Assembly (NCBI GenBank): GCA_964399625.1 | Contig: CAYNSB010000002.1 | Span: forward strand, 1-64,000 | DNA length: 64,000 nt | Reading direction: 5' to 3' | Source of the DNA: CAYNSB01 sp964399625 | GTDB lineage: Bacteria > Planctomycetota > Phycisphaerae > Phycisphaerales > UBA1924 | The notes under the pieces: generated by a model | What the model saw: only the letters and a program-made list of their open reading frames with translations | Told to the model about the DNA's origin: nothing | Database searches by the model: none | Made by a program: the position numbers and the translations under genes | Part shown: piece by piece, positions 16,544 to 24,517 of the stretch | Layout of the letters: each line of letters begins with the position of its first letter | Numbering within the stretch: the stretch's first letter is position 1

Positions 16544-17841
16544 GCCGGGGAGAGGGTACTCGCCGGGAGCGGGGCGAGCCGATCGTCGCCCGCGGAACGA
16601 TGCTCGCTCGCGTCGTCGGGCGCCGCACGGTCCATGGCGACCAGCAGCCCCAGCGACGCGGCCGTCAGAATCCACCCGGTCCCGCCCGAGGAGATGAGCG
16701 GCAGGGCGATGCCCTTGGTCGGGCCCAGGCCCGTCACCACCGCGAGGTTGATCAACGCCTGCAGCCCCACCGTGCCGAAGATCCCCAGCGCGGCCAGTTT
16801 CAGCACCGGCGACGTCTGACGGCGCACGATCGCCAGCCCGGACCAGAGCAGCGCCGCGTAGAGCGCGATGACCAGGGCCGCGCCCGCGATGCCCAGCTCC
16901 TCGCACAGGATGGCGAACAGGAAGTCCGTGGTGTCCTCGGGCAGGTACCCGAACTTCTGGAGCCCGTCGCCCAGCCCACGCCCCCACCCGCCCCCGCCCG
17001 ACACGGCGGCCATGGACTGGATCATGTGGAACCCGGCGCCCTTGGGGTCCGCGTAGGGATCGAAGAAGGTCATGATCCGCGTGACGCGATAGGGGCTGGT
17101 GACCACGAGCACGACCAGCGCCGCGATCGCCGGGGGGATGAACATGAGGAAGTGCCACAGGCGCGCCCCCGCGGCGAGCAGCATGATCGACGCGACGCTC
17201 ACGATGAGGACCGCGGTGCCCAGGTCCTCCTTGGCGACGGCGCCGGCGACGATCGCCACCGCGACGAGCCCCGGGAGCAGCCCGGCGAAGAAGCTCCGCA
17301 TCCGGACGCCGCGCGACGCCGCGTAGACCGCGACGATCCCGATCAGGCCCCACTTGGCGAACTCCGAGGGCTGGATGGAGAGCTCGCGCCCGCCGCCCAG
17401 GGGGATGTGGATCCAGCGGTGCGCACCGTTGATCTCGCGCTTGAGCCCGGGCAGGTAGACCATCGCGATCACCGCGACCAGGGCGAAGGCGCCGAGGATG
17501 AGCACGAGCATCCCGCGCCGGGCCGCGACGTCGTCGGCCAGGGGCGTGGGGTGGGCGGCGGGCTCGTTCACCATGGGGAAGAGCCGGCGCATGGGCACGA
17601 GGCTCGCCCACGCCATGGCCGCGACGGCCAGCGCCATGTAGACCGTGGACTTGGACAGGAGCAGGCCCCGGCCGATGTGCACGACCGAGTGCTTGGTCTG
17701 GTCCAGCGGCATGACCACGCCCGCGGAGGTCGGGTTCACCTCGACGGGGTCCACGCCCATCGAGGCGGAGTTGACCATGACCACGCCCAGCGTGAGGAGC
17801 GCGAGCGCGCACAGGAACACGATCTGCCCGGGACGGAGCAT
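16540..17841 (-). CDS. ftsW: FtsW/RodA/SpoVE-family lipid II polymerase
   Basis: SEDS-family polytopic peptidoglycan glycosyltransferase, 433 residues and about ten membrane segments. Diagnostic motifs: REINGAHRWIHIPLGG, ELSIQPSEFAKWGLI, KEDLGTAVLIV, YLPEDTTDFLFAILCEELG and the C-terminal LPLISSGGTGWI (normally PFISYGGS). Next to murG it is most likely FtsW rather than RodA. A loop of about 40 residues separates TM1 and TM2 (containing MGVDPVEVNPTSAG), longer than usual. Start ATG 17841; a TACAAC hexamer lies just 4 nt ahead. It lies 23 bases downstream of rimO on the same strand and is coupled to murG. Confidence 0.93.
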   Translation of the reverse strand: MLRPGQIVFLCALALLTLGVVMVNSASMGVDPVEVNPTSAGVVMPLDQTKHSVVHIGRGLLLSKSTVYMALAVAAMAWASLVPMRRLFPMVNEPAAHPTPLADDVAARRGMLVLILGAFALVAVIAMVYLPGLKREINGAHRWIHIPLGGGRELSIQPSEFAKWGLIGIVAVYAASRGVRMRSFFAGLLPGLVAVAIVAGAVAKEDLGTAVLIVSVASIMLLAAGARLWHFLMFIPPAIAALVVLVVTSPYRVTRIMTFFDPYADPKGAGFHMIQSMAAVSGGGGWGRGLGDGLQKFGYLPEDTTDFLFAILCEELGIAGAALVIALYAALLWSGLAIVRRQTSPVLKLAALGIFGTVGLQALINLAVVTGLGPTKGIALPLISSGGTGWILTAASLGLLVAMDRAAPDDASEHRSAGDDRLAPLPASTLSPA

Positions 17842-17864
17842 GGGCGTTGTATCGGCAGGGCGCC

Positions 17865-19484
17865 TCAGCGCGAAAGAATCTTCAGCCCCACCCGCTTCTC
17901 CAGCTCCGCGACAGGGCGGGCGATGAGGTCGTACCCATCCCACCCGCAGATGATGCAGGGCACGAGCTCGCCCGGGGCGAGTTTCTCGGCAGACTGCACG
18001 TACGTGATCCCGTCGATCATCGGCGCCTGGGCCGTGGTCCGGCCCTTGTAGAGCGTCCCGCCCTTGCCCACGCCCGAGGTCGCCCGCCCGCCGGTCCGCA
18101 GCGCCTCGTCGATGAGCACGCTCGTGCGCGCGCCTGTGGACTGCGGGCGATGCTCGTCGAATCGCCCCGCCAGAGCCTTGTTCCGCTCGAAGACGATCGT
18201 CTGCTGGAGCAGCATGATCTCTTCCTTGCGGCGGGCCTTGTCCTCGGGCGCGACGGCCAGGCTCGGGTCCTGTTCCATCGTGCCCGCGGGCGTGCCGGGC
18301 TCGTTGGAGTATTCGAAGACGCCCAGGTTGTCGAACCGCATCTCGCGGACGAAATCGAGCAGCTCGCGGTGGTCCGCCTCGGTCTCGCCCGGGAAGCCGG
18401 AGATGAACGTCGTCCGCACGGCCATGTTGGGCACGCGCTCGCGCAGACGGGTGATCACCCGCGCCTGCTGGGCCCGCGTCACCCGCCGGCGCATGAGCGA
18501 CAGCACCCGATCGCTGGCGTGCTGCAGGGGCATGTCGATGTAGGGCACGACGTTGCCCCGCTCACACAGGCGCGCAAAGGCGTCGATCATCGCGTCGGAG
18601 AAGGTTGACGGGTAGGCGTACATGAGGCGCACCCACCCGCCGCCGCCCTCCTCGCGCACCGCCTCGGAGATCGCGCCCAGCAGCGCCGGCAGCCCGCCGC
18701 CGTCCGCGGCGCCGATGCCAAGGTCGTCCCCGTAGCTCGTGGTGTCCTGACCGATCAGGTTCAGCTCGAAGGCCCCGTCGCGCACGAGCTCCCGCGCCTC
18801 CTGGACGATGCGGTCCGTCGGCTTGGAACGCATCTTCCCCCGGATGCTCGGGATCGTGCAGAATGCGCAGTTCTGGTTACACCCCTCGCTGATCCGCAGG
18901 TACGCGAAGTGGCGCGGCGTCAGGCGCAGGCGGGCACTGTCGTCCTCGAAGTACCCGATGCCCTTGCCGTCCTTGCCCTGCACCGTGAGCCCCACGGTCT
19001 TCATCCCGCGCTCGCGGGCCGCGACCAGGGCGTTGCTCGCGATCCAGTAGTTCGGGGTGGCCCCCGCCTCCGGCGTGTCGCTCGAGCGCTTGGGAGCGTC
19101 GCCCGCGCCGCCGCGCACCGCCTCGACGATGCGATCGCGATCGAACACGCCGATCATCGCGTCGATGCCCGGTGCCCACTCGAGCATCTTCGCCCGGTGC
19201 CGCTGCACCAGGCACCCCGCGACGACGACGCGGCGCAGCTCGCCCCGCTCCTTGGCGGCGATCGCCTCCTTGATCACCGCCAGGGATTCGTCCTTGGAGG
19301 CCTCAAGAAAGCCGCAGGTGTTGATGACCACGGCGTCGGCGCCGTCGAACGAGTTCGCGCCCGCCTCGCCCGTCGTTCCGTAGCTGATCGGCTGGATGCC
19401 GTCCTGGGCGAGCAGGCCCAGCATCTTCTCGGAGTCCACGAGGTTCTTGGGGCACCCCAGGCTCACGAAGGAGACGGTGCGCAC
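17865..19484 (-). CDS. rimO: ribosomal protein S12 methylthiotransferase RimO
   Basis: Radical-SAM methylthiotransferase that modifies Asp89 of ribosomal protein S12 in model bacteria. Counted from GTG 19484, the UPF0004 cysteines are Cys11 (SLGCPKNLVDSEK), Cys57 (NTCGFLE) and Cys91; the radical-SAM triad CNQNCAFC is Cys202, 206 and 209; a C-terminal TRAM domain follows. SLGCPKNLVDSE and ISEGCNQNCAFCTIP favour RimO over MiaB. The start is not certain: in-frame TTG codons at 19595 and 19604 would add a basic tail, but TTGACA at 19604-19599 looks like a -35 element. An insert of about 60 residues (128-187) separates the N-terminal and radical-SAM domains. Confidence 0.92.
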   Translation of the reverse strand: MRTVSFVSLGCPKNLVDSEKMLGLLAQDGIQPISYGTTGEAGANSFDGADAVVINTCGFLEASKDESLAVIKEAIAAKERGELRRVVVAGCLVQRHRAKMLEWAPGIDAMIGVFDRDRIVEAVRGGAGDAPKRSSDTPEAGATPNYWIASNALVAARERGMKTVGLTVQGKDGKGIGYFEDDSARLRLTPRHFAYLRISEGCNQNCAFCTIPSIRGKMRSKPTDRIVQEARELVRDGAFELNLIGQDTTSYGDDLGIGAADGGGLPALLGAISEAVREEGGGGWVRLMYAYPSTFSDAMIDAFARLCERGNVVPYIDMPLQHASDRVLSLMRRRVTRAQQARVITRLRERVPNMAVRTTFISGFPGETEADHRELLDFVREMRFDNLGVFEYSNEPGTPAGTMEQDPSLAVAPEDKARRKEEIMLLQQTIVFERNKALAGRFDEHRPQSTGARTSVLIDEALRTGGRATSGVGKGGTLYKGRTTAQAPMIDGITYVQSAEKLAPGELVPCIICGWDGYDLIARPVAELEKRVGLKILSR

Positions 19485-19598
19485 CGGGCCCGGGAGCGCG
19501 CGCTCGCTCGTGGCGGGCTTGGCCCGGCGGGTGGCTCCGCGAGTGGGACTCGACTTCGAGCGTTTGGTTCGGGCTTGTTTCGTGGGGCGCGGCAAGGA

Positions 19599-19604
19599 TG
19601 TCAA
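19599..19604 (-). promoter_or_regulatory. possible -35 element (TTGACA) of rimO-ftsW-murG
   Basis: A perfect TTGACA on the minus strand, in the short space between rimO and the divergent membrane-protein gene. The hexamer 17 bases downstream (GAAACA) is a poor -10, so the call rests on the -35 alone. Confidence 0.3.
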
Positions 19605-19634
19605 GGATAGGAACCTGTCCCGGCGGAGCCTTCG

Positions 19635-21434
19635 ATGCCCCTGAGCCATTACGGGTGGAACGTGCTGCTGGCGTCGCTGGCGGTCGCGGGCGTGCTGGGA
19701 GTGGTCCTGGCGGTGCTGGCGTGCCGCGGGGCGCGCGCACGCTGGTGGATCGTCGCGGGGTGCCTGCCCATCTATCTCGCGGCCGCGCTCTTTCCCAGCT
19801 TCACGCTCGTGGGCTGGCACGGGATGCTGCACCAGAGTTACGCCCTGGCGTGCCTGCGGTCCATCCCGCCCGAGGACCCGCTCGTCGCGGGCTATCCGCT
19901 CAAGTACGGCTGGGTCGGGCACTGGGCGATCGGGCTCCTCGCCCAGTGGACCCACCTGGCCCCGCTGGTGCTCATCACGATTCTGGATGTGCTCATGCTG
20001 CCGGCGACGATGGTCGCGGGCGCGCTGGGTGCACGCAGGCTCACGAGCGATCGCGTCGCCATCGGGCTCGCGGGCGTGCTCGCCATCTGGGGCGTGAGCC
20101 TGTTCCACGGGACGCCACTGCAGGAGATGTTCGTGCGCTGGGCCCCGTGGGTGAGGCTCGATCCGCGCCCGATCCCGCTCGACAAGTTCTTCAATCCGAA
20201 CCAGAACCAGGTGGGCGTGCTGTGCTCGGCGGGCGCGCTGTGGTGCGTGCTCGCGGCGTTGACGACCCCGCGCCCAATCGCACGCTGGGTCGCCGGCGTC
20301 GGCGGATTCACGCTGCTCACGGCGCTCGTGTACCCGATGGCGTGGTCCGGGATCGGGCTCATGATCGCCGGCGGCGGGGCGCTCGTGATGCTGTCGCGGG
20401 ATGCCCGCGCCCAGCGGCGGATGGTGTGGTGCGGCGTGGGGGCCGCGCTTGCGACGCTGCCCTGCCTGCCCTACCTCGCGAGCGTGGGCTCGGGGAAGAA
20501 CCCGTGGGGCTCGATGAGGCTCGACTCGGACCCGCGCTCGCTGATCGAGGTTCTTCCCGCGGTGCTGCTCTTCGTGAGCGCCACGGCGGCGATCGTGTGG
20601 TTCGGGCGCTCACGCCTGGCGGACACGTGGCGCGGGGCGGGCGGGAGGGCGACGGTGCTGTACCTGGCGGGCTCGGCGGGGGCGCTGTGCCTGGCGGCGC
20701 TGTTCATCCGCGTGCCCACGGCGGCCGAGTACAAGTTCCTCCTGCAGGCGTGCGGTCCGCTCGCGTGCCTGACGGGCATCGCGGCGGCGGGCGTCTTCGC
20801 TCGCGGGAGGTGGCGCTGCTGGGTGGTGCTGCCCGTGCTGAGCATGGGGGCGGGGTCCATGCTCGCGTATCGCGCCTGGTGGCCGCTCGAGCAGCCCATC
20901 GCCTTCGACGGGATGTACGTCCGTCAGAGCGACGCCAACCTGCAGGCGGCGCTGGAGTGGCTGCGGAGCGGCACGCCCAGCGACGCGGTGATCGTCGCGC
21001 GCCAGGCGGCGGTTGCGACGGGCGCGGGACGCTCGTTGCTGCTCGGGCCCGATCGCACGGGCCCCCACGCGGTGCGGGGCGTGCGCGACGCGCTCGACGA
21101 GCCGGCGCCCCGCGACCCGGCGATCGAGGCCCGGCGCGCCATGGTGCGCGACGGATGGATGATCAACACGACGACGATGGGCATCTTCATGCTCGGGCAC
21201 CCGACGCGGTTCGTCTTCGCACGGCGCAACCTCGTCGAGAGCGTGCTCGCCACGGACTGGCCCATCGCCCAGGAGCGGACGCTGGAACTGCTCCGGCGCG
21301 AGGTCCCGTCGCGCCCGCTGTACGTGCTCACGGGCGATGCAGGTGTGGCGGCCAAGCTGCGCGCCAGCGACCGCTTCGCCCCGCGGTACGACGCGCGGGG
21401 GTGGTGGGTGTTTGAACTGGCGCCCGGGCGCTAG
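19635..21434 (+). CDS. polytopic membrane protein, unknown function
   Basis: A 599-residue protein with about ten to twelve hydrophobic segments in the first 430 residues and a soluble C-terminal part of about 170 residues (from AFDGMYVRQSDANLQAALEW). The topology of many transmembrane helices, then a short globular tail beginning with a segment that asks whether residues are lost or present (LEWLRSGTPSDAVIVAR), resembles GT-C-type glycosyltransferases and planctomycete membrane proteins of the same length, but no catalytic DxD or similar signature stands out. GGAG precedes the ATG by 6 nt. It converges on the GspE-N gene with the two stop codons sharing CTAG at 21431-21434. Confidence 0.75.
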   Translation: MPLSHYGWNVLLASLAVAGVLGVVLAVLACRGARARWWIVAGCLPIYLAAALFPSFTLVGWHGMLHQSYALACLRSIPPEDPLVAGYPLKYGWVGHWAIGLLAQWTHLAPLVLITILDVLMLPATMVAGALGARRLTSDRVAIGLAGVLAIWGVSLFHGTPLQEMFVRWAPWVRLDPRPIPLDKFFNPNQNQVGVLCSAGALWCVLAALTTPRPIARWVAGVGGFTLLTALVYPMAWSGIGLMIAGGGALVMLSRDARAQRRMVWCGVGAALATLPCLPYLASVGSGKNPWGSMRLDSDPRSLIEVLPAVLLFVSATAAIVWFGRSRLADTWRGAGGRATVLYLAGSAGALCLAALFIRVPTAAEYKFLLQACGPLACLTGIAAAGVFARGRWRCWVVLPVLSMGAGSMLAYRAWWPLEQPIAFDGMYVRQSDANLQAALEWLRSGTPSDAVIVARQAAVATGAGRSLLLGPDRTGPHAVRGVRDALDEPAPRDPAIEARRAMVRDGWMINTTTMGIFMLGHPTRFVFARRNLVESVLATDWPIAQERTLELLRREVPSRPLYVLTGDAGVAAKLRASDRFAPRYDARGWWVFELAPGR

Positions 21435-21910
21435 CCCGCGCGCCGTACGCCCGTCTGCACCATCTCGGGCGTCATACCGGCGATGGGGTAGTGGCGGACC
21501 AGCGCCTCGCCCAGGCTCAGCGGCTGGGCGAGCACGAAATAGCACGCGTCGATGAGCTTCCACCCTGCGAACTTCATGGCACGGACGAGGTGCTCGGGCG
21601 TGGTGCAGACCATGAGCTCGCGCCCGTCGTAGCGGAGCGGGAGCAAACGGAACTGCCACGCCTGGCGTCGATCGATGAGGCGGAGCGCCTCGGGATCGAC
21701 CTCCTCCGTGCGCGCGTCCACCTGCGGCGCGATCGTGGAGTACTGGAAGGCCCAGGCGTCCTCGACCGCCGCGGGGCTGACGCCGTAGAGCTTCTCGGCG
21801 ATCTCCCCGAAGGGGCGCCCGGTGAAGTGCTGGTACTCGAGCACGCACAGTCGCTGCGCGTCGGTGAGCACGCCCTTGCGCACCAGAAGATCGCCCAGAC
21901 GGATCGACAT
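21431..21910 (-). CDS. stand-alone GspE/MshE N-terminal domain protein
   Basis: A 159-residue protein consisting of one domain: MSIRLGDLLVRKGVLTDAQ and the following helices match the N-terminal domain found on type II secretion/type IV pilus assembly ATPases (GspE_N, MshEN). In MshE this domain binds c-di-GMP through RLG..L...G and L...L..Q repeats; here one RLGDLLVRKG copy is clear and a second is degenerate. No ATPase domain follows; the gene ends after VQTGVRRAG. It could be a c-di-GMP receiver or a docking module, but this is inference. AAGGAG precedes the ATG by about 7 nt. Confidence 0.75.
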   Translation of the reverse strand: MSIRLGDLLVRKGVLTDAQRLCVLEYQHFTGRPFGEIAEKLYGVSPAAVEDAWAFQYSTIAPQVDARTEEVDPEALRLIDRRQAWQFRLLPLRYDGRELMVCTTPEHLVRAMKFAGWKLIDACYFVLAQPLSLGEALVRHYPIAGMTPEMVQTGVRRAG

Positions 21911-21937
21911 CCTCCCTCTCCTTCGCCCTGCGGGCGG

Positions 21938-21970
21938 CGCCGAGGACGTTCTCCTCCTTCGTCCTCGGCG
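21938..21970 (-). promoter_or_regulatory. 11-bp stem-loop upstream of the GspE-N gene
   Basis: Perfect inverted repeat CGCCGAGGACG / CGTCCTCGGCG with an 11-base loop, about 28 bases before the start of the GspE-N gene. On the minus strand the loop reads AAGGAGGAGAA, a strong Shine-Dalgarno-like sequence displayed in a loop. There is no T-run, so it is not a standard terminator. It may be a processing or regulatory hairpin. Confidence 0.4.
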
Positions 21971-22133
21971 GGCGAGTCATCGGTGCGCGGCGGGCGCGAA
22001 TTGCCCGCGCGTGCGATGGCATCGTCGTGACGCGGTCCGCGGCGCGGCATCGGCGTCAGGGCTTGCCCGAGTGGGCGTCCCAGAAGGTCAATCGCTCGTT
22101 ATCGGTGGGCCGAACGCAAGCCCCCACGGGCAC

Positions 22134-22490
22134 TTACGCCAGGGGCTCGATCGTGACGGTGAGCCCCTTGGAGTTGAACTGCTCCTGGTAGAGCTCGGCC
22201 CGCTCGCGGTGGGTGGTCAGCACGTGCGCCACGCCCGCGGAGTGGGCCTCGACCATCACCCGCGTGGCCCCGTGGGCATCGAGCGGGGTGAGGTCCAGCA
22301 GCGTCTCAACGACGTAGATCATGTCGTTGATGTCGTCGTTGTGCAGCAGGACGCGGAACGGGGGCAGCTCATCGAGCCGCGGGGCCGTGGCAACCGACGC
22401 GTGCGGCGTCGCCTGCTTCTCGGGCGTCGCGGGGGTCGGTGCGTTGGCGGCGGGATTGCTCGCGTTGAGAGGACGATCCGCTTGGGACAT
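22134..22490 (-). CDS. clpS: ClpS adaptor protein
   Basis: Adaptor that delivers N-degron substrates to the ClpA/ClpC unfoldase. The core begins with LPPFRVLLHNDDINDMIYVV, the classical ClpS signature with the N-degron-binding Asn-Asp-Asp region, and continues with the helix ATRVMVEAHSAGVAHVL and the closing strand KGLTVTIEP. A 40-residue Ala/Pro/Thr-rich tail precedes the core, somewhat longer than usual. It is 118 residues long. No clpA or clpC lies in the window. It is divergent from the 22.7 kb gene, with 185 bases between them, and about 220 bases upstream of the GspE-N gene. Confidence 0.93.
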   Translation of the reverse strand: MSQADRPLNASNPAANAPTPATPEKQATPHASVATAPRLDELPPFRVLLHNDDINDMIYVVETLLDLTPLDAHGATRVMVEAHSAGVAHVLTTHRERAELYQEQFNSKGLTVTIEPLA

Positions 22491-22675
22491 GATCTCTCGG
22501 CTCCGAATCCATTCTCGAGGGCGGGCGGCCGCGAGGCCGACAATCCCCGTCCCCCCTTCTCTTCCGCGTAATCGTTAGGCTGTGACTCCCGCGAGGGAAA
22601 GCGATCGACGCGGAATGTGGGTAAAGATGGGGTTCATCCGCCCGCAAGGGACGCGGGCCGATCCTGGAGGCGAGC

Positions 22676-23107
22676 ATGGAGGTGGACACGGCCCGGGCGA
22701 TGCTGATCGTGACGGGGGCGCACCTGAAGGCCGAGGCGTTCGACCGCGCGAGCGCGTACCTGCTGCGGGAGCGCATGCAGTCGTGGCTCGAGGGGCACGG
22801 GCACGGGCGCGACCCGGCCCGGGTGATCGTGTGCTCGGACGTGTGGTACCTGAACAACGAGGACCTGCGCGATCGCCCGACGGTGAGCGTGGGCGCGCCG
22901 GGCGTCTCGGCGCTCTCGGCGTTCCTGGCGGACCGCTTGCCCAGCGCGATCGCGGTGGACGATCAGTGGATGGTGCAGGGGGACCCGGCGTGGGACGCGT
23001 GCGTCGCCTCGTGCTGGGGCGTGGACCACGAGAAGACGAGCCTGGCGGTGCAGGCGTTCATCGAGCGGTACCTCGACGGGTTCATGGAGCGTGCCGCGGA
23101 CGAGTAG
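22676..23107 (+). CDS. conserved hypothetical protein
   Basis: A 143-residue soluble protein with an alpha/beta composition that I do not recognise by name. It opens with VDTARAMLIVTGAHLKAEAF and has a mixed central section (RVIVCSDVWYLNNEDLRDRP, then VGAPGVSALSAFLADRLP) and an acidic helical end (KTSLAVQAFIERYLDGFMER). A strong GGAGG lies 6 nt before ATG 22676, and TAGGCT at 22576-22581 could be the -10 element, giving a leader of about 90 bases. It converges on mnmE, with 12 bases between the stops. Confidence 0.72.
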   Translation: MEVDTARAMLIVTGAHLKAEAFDRASAYLLRERMQSWLEGHGHGRDPARVIVCSDVWYLNNEDLRDRPTVSVGAPGVSALSAFLADRLPSAIAVDDQWMVQGDPAWDACVASCWGVDHEKTSLAVQAFIERYLDGFMERAADE

Positions 23108-23119
23108 CCGCCCCCGGGC

Positions 23120-24490
23120 CTACTTGCCCACGCAGAACGTGGCGAAGATGCGTCCGATGATGTCGTCGGGCGAGAGACGGCCCGTCAGTTCGCCCAGCGC
23201 ATCGAGCGCGTCGCGGAGCGAGGCCGAGACGATCGCGGGGTCCGCCAGCGCGTGGGCGCCCGGGTCGATTATCGCGAGCGCATCGTCGATGGAGCGTTGG
23301 CACTGCGCGAGCGCCCGCCGGTGACGCGGGAGGACCGTCACGCCCGTGGCCGCGCCCCATGCCGCATCGGAGATCGCGCGACGCAGGGCCGGCAGGTGGT
23401 ACCCGTCGAGCCCGCAGACCTCGATCGCATGGCCCATCGGACGGGCTCGCGGCAGGTCCGCCTTCGTGCGCACGCGGATGGTCGGCTTGCCCGCGACGGC
23501 ACGCTCGATCTCGCTCTCGCGGAAGACGCCCGTCGGGTCGCACCAGAGCACCACGTCGGCCGAGAGCAGCGACTCGCGGGCCCGGGCCTGGGCGAGCGCT
23601 TCGATCGTCGCTCCGTGCGCGGCGTCACCGTCGAGCCCCGCCAGATCGACGAGCGTCACAGGGTCGGCGCCGGGGATGTCCGGCGCCAGATGCAGCGTCT
23701 CCTCGATCGCGTCGCGGGTCGTCCCGGGAATCGGCGAGACCACCGCCCGGCGCGCGCCCCCGAGCAGCGCGTTGAAAAGCGTGGACTTGCCCGCGTTGGG
23801 CGCACCGGCGAGGACGACACGCGGGAGATGCGGGCGGGCCTCGCCGCCGGCGCCCAGCCGCTGGGCGATCGAGCGTCGCACGTCGTCAAGGCGTCGCGCC
23901 AGTGCGCCGGGCGCGATGGGCACCACGTCCTCCTGGTCGGAGAAGTCGATCCCCGCCTCGACGAGGGCCAGCAGCGTCGCGAGTTCCTCGGCCCAGGCGC
24001 GCGTGCGACGCCCCGACTCGCCCGAGAGCAGCTCGCGCGCGGCCGAGAGTTCCGCGTCGCTCTGCGCGGCGATGGTCGCGGCGATGCCCTCGGCCTGATC
24101 GAGCGTGACACGCCCGTTGAGGAACGCGCGGGCGCTGAACTCGCCGGGGGTCGCCGGGCGCACGCCGTGCTCGCGGAGAATCGCCGCGAGCACGCGCTCA
24201 ACGAGCAGCGGGTTGCCGGGCAGGAGGATCTCGAGCACGTCCTCGCCAGTGGCCGAGCGCGGCCCATCGAAGCGCAGCGCGAGCACGGGGAGCGAGAGGG
24301 CGTCGGTGAGGTGCACGCGGACGACCAAGGCCTGGTTGGGCCCCGCGGCTGGCGCTCCGCGGGCGCTGGGATCATCGCGCGCGATCAGGGGCGAGAGGCG
24401 ATGCGCCATGGGTCCGGAGACGCGGATGATCGCGCGGGCCGATGAACCGGGCGCGCTGGAGATCGCGGCGATGGTGTCGTCCAGGGGCAT
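23120..24490 (-). CDS. mnmE: tRNA modification GTPase MnmE (TrmE)
   Basis: GTPase that, with MnmG, installs the cmnm5/nm5 group on U34 of tRNA. The N-terminal tetrahydrofolate-binding domain (DTIAAISSAPGSSARAIIRV ... RPATPGEFSARAFLNGR), the helical domain, the G domain (G1 GAPNAGKST, G2 PGTTRD, G3 VDLAGL, G4 TKAD) and the C-terminal FCVGK (family FCIGK) are in order. The length of 456 residues is normal. The G3 motif is DLAG instead of DTAG, and the switch II stretch after it lacks the usual Glu/Gly-Ile pattern. It lies 27 bases downstream of yidC, as in many bacteria. Confidence 0.93.
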   Translation of the reverse strand: MPLDDTIAAISSAPGSSARAIIRVSGPMAHRLSPLIARDDPSARGAPAAGPNQALVVRVHLTDALSLPVLALRFDGPRSATGEDVLEILLPGNPLLVERVLAAILREHGVRPATPGEFSARAFLNGRVTLDQAEGIAATIAAQSDAELSAARELLSGESGRRTRAWAEELATLLALVEAGIDFSDQEDVVPIAPGALARRLDDVRRSIAQRLGAGGEARPHLPRVVLAGAPNAGKSTLFNALLGGARRAVVSPIPGTTRDAIEETLHLAPDIPGADPVTLVDLAGLDGDAAHGATIEALAQARARESLLSADVVLWCDPTGVFRESEIERAVAGKPTIRVRTKADLPRARPMGHAIEVCGLDGYHLPALRRAISDAAWGAATGVTVLPRHRRALAQCQRSIDDALAIIDPGAHALADPAIVSASLRDALDALGELTGRLSPDDIIGRIFATFCVGK

Positions 24491-24517
24491 GGGGGATTGT
24501 TGGGCAGCGTGAGCGGC

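Noticed and set aside
19595..19604. TTG start codons giving RimO a 37-40-residue basic tail
   Set aside because: TTGACA here looks like a -35 element, no Shine-Dalgarno is seen, and the conserved RimO sequence begins at GTG 19484. Not excluded, but not preferred.
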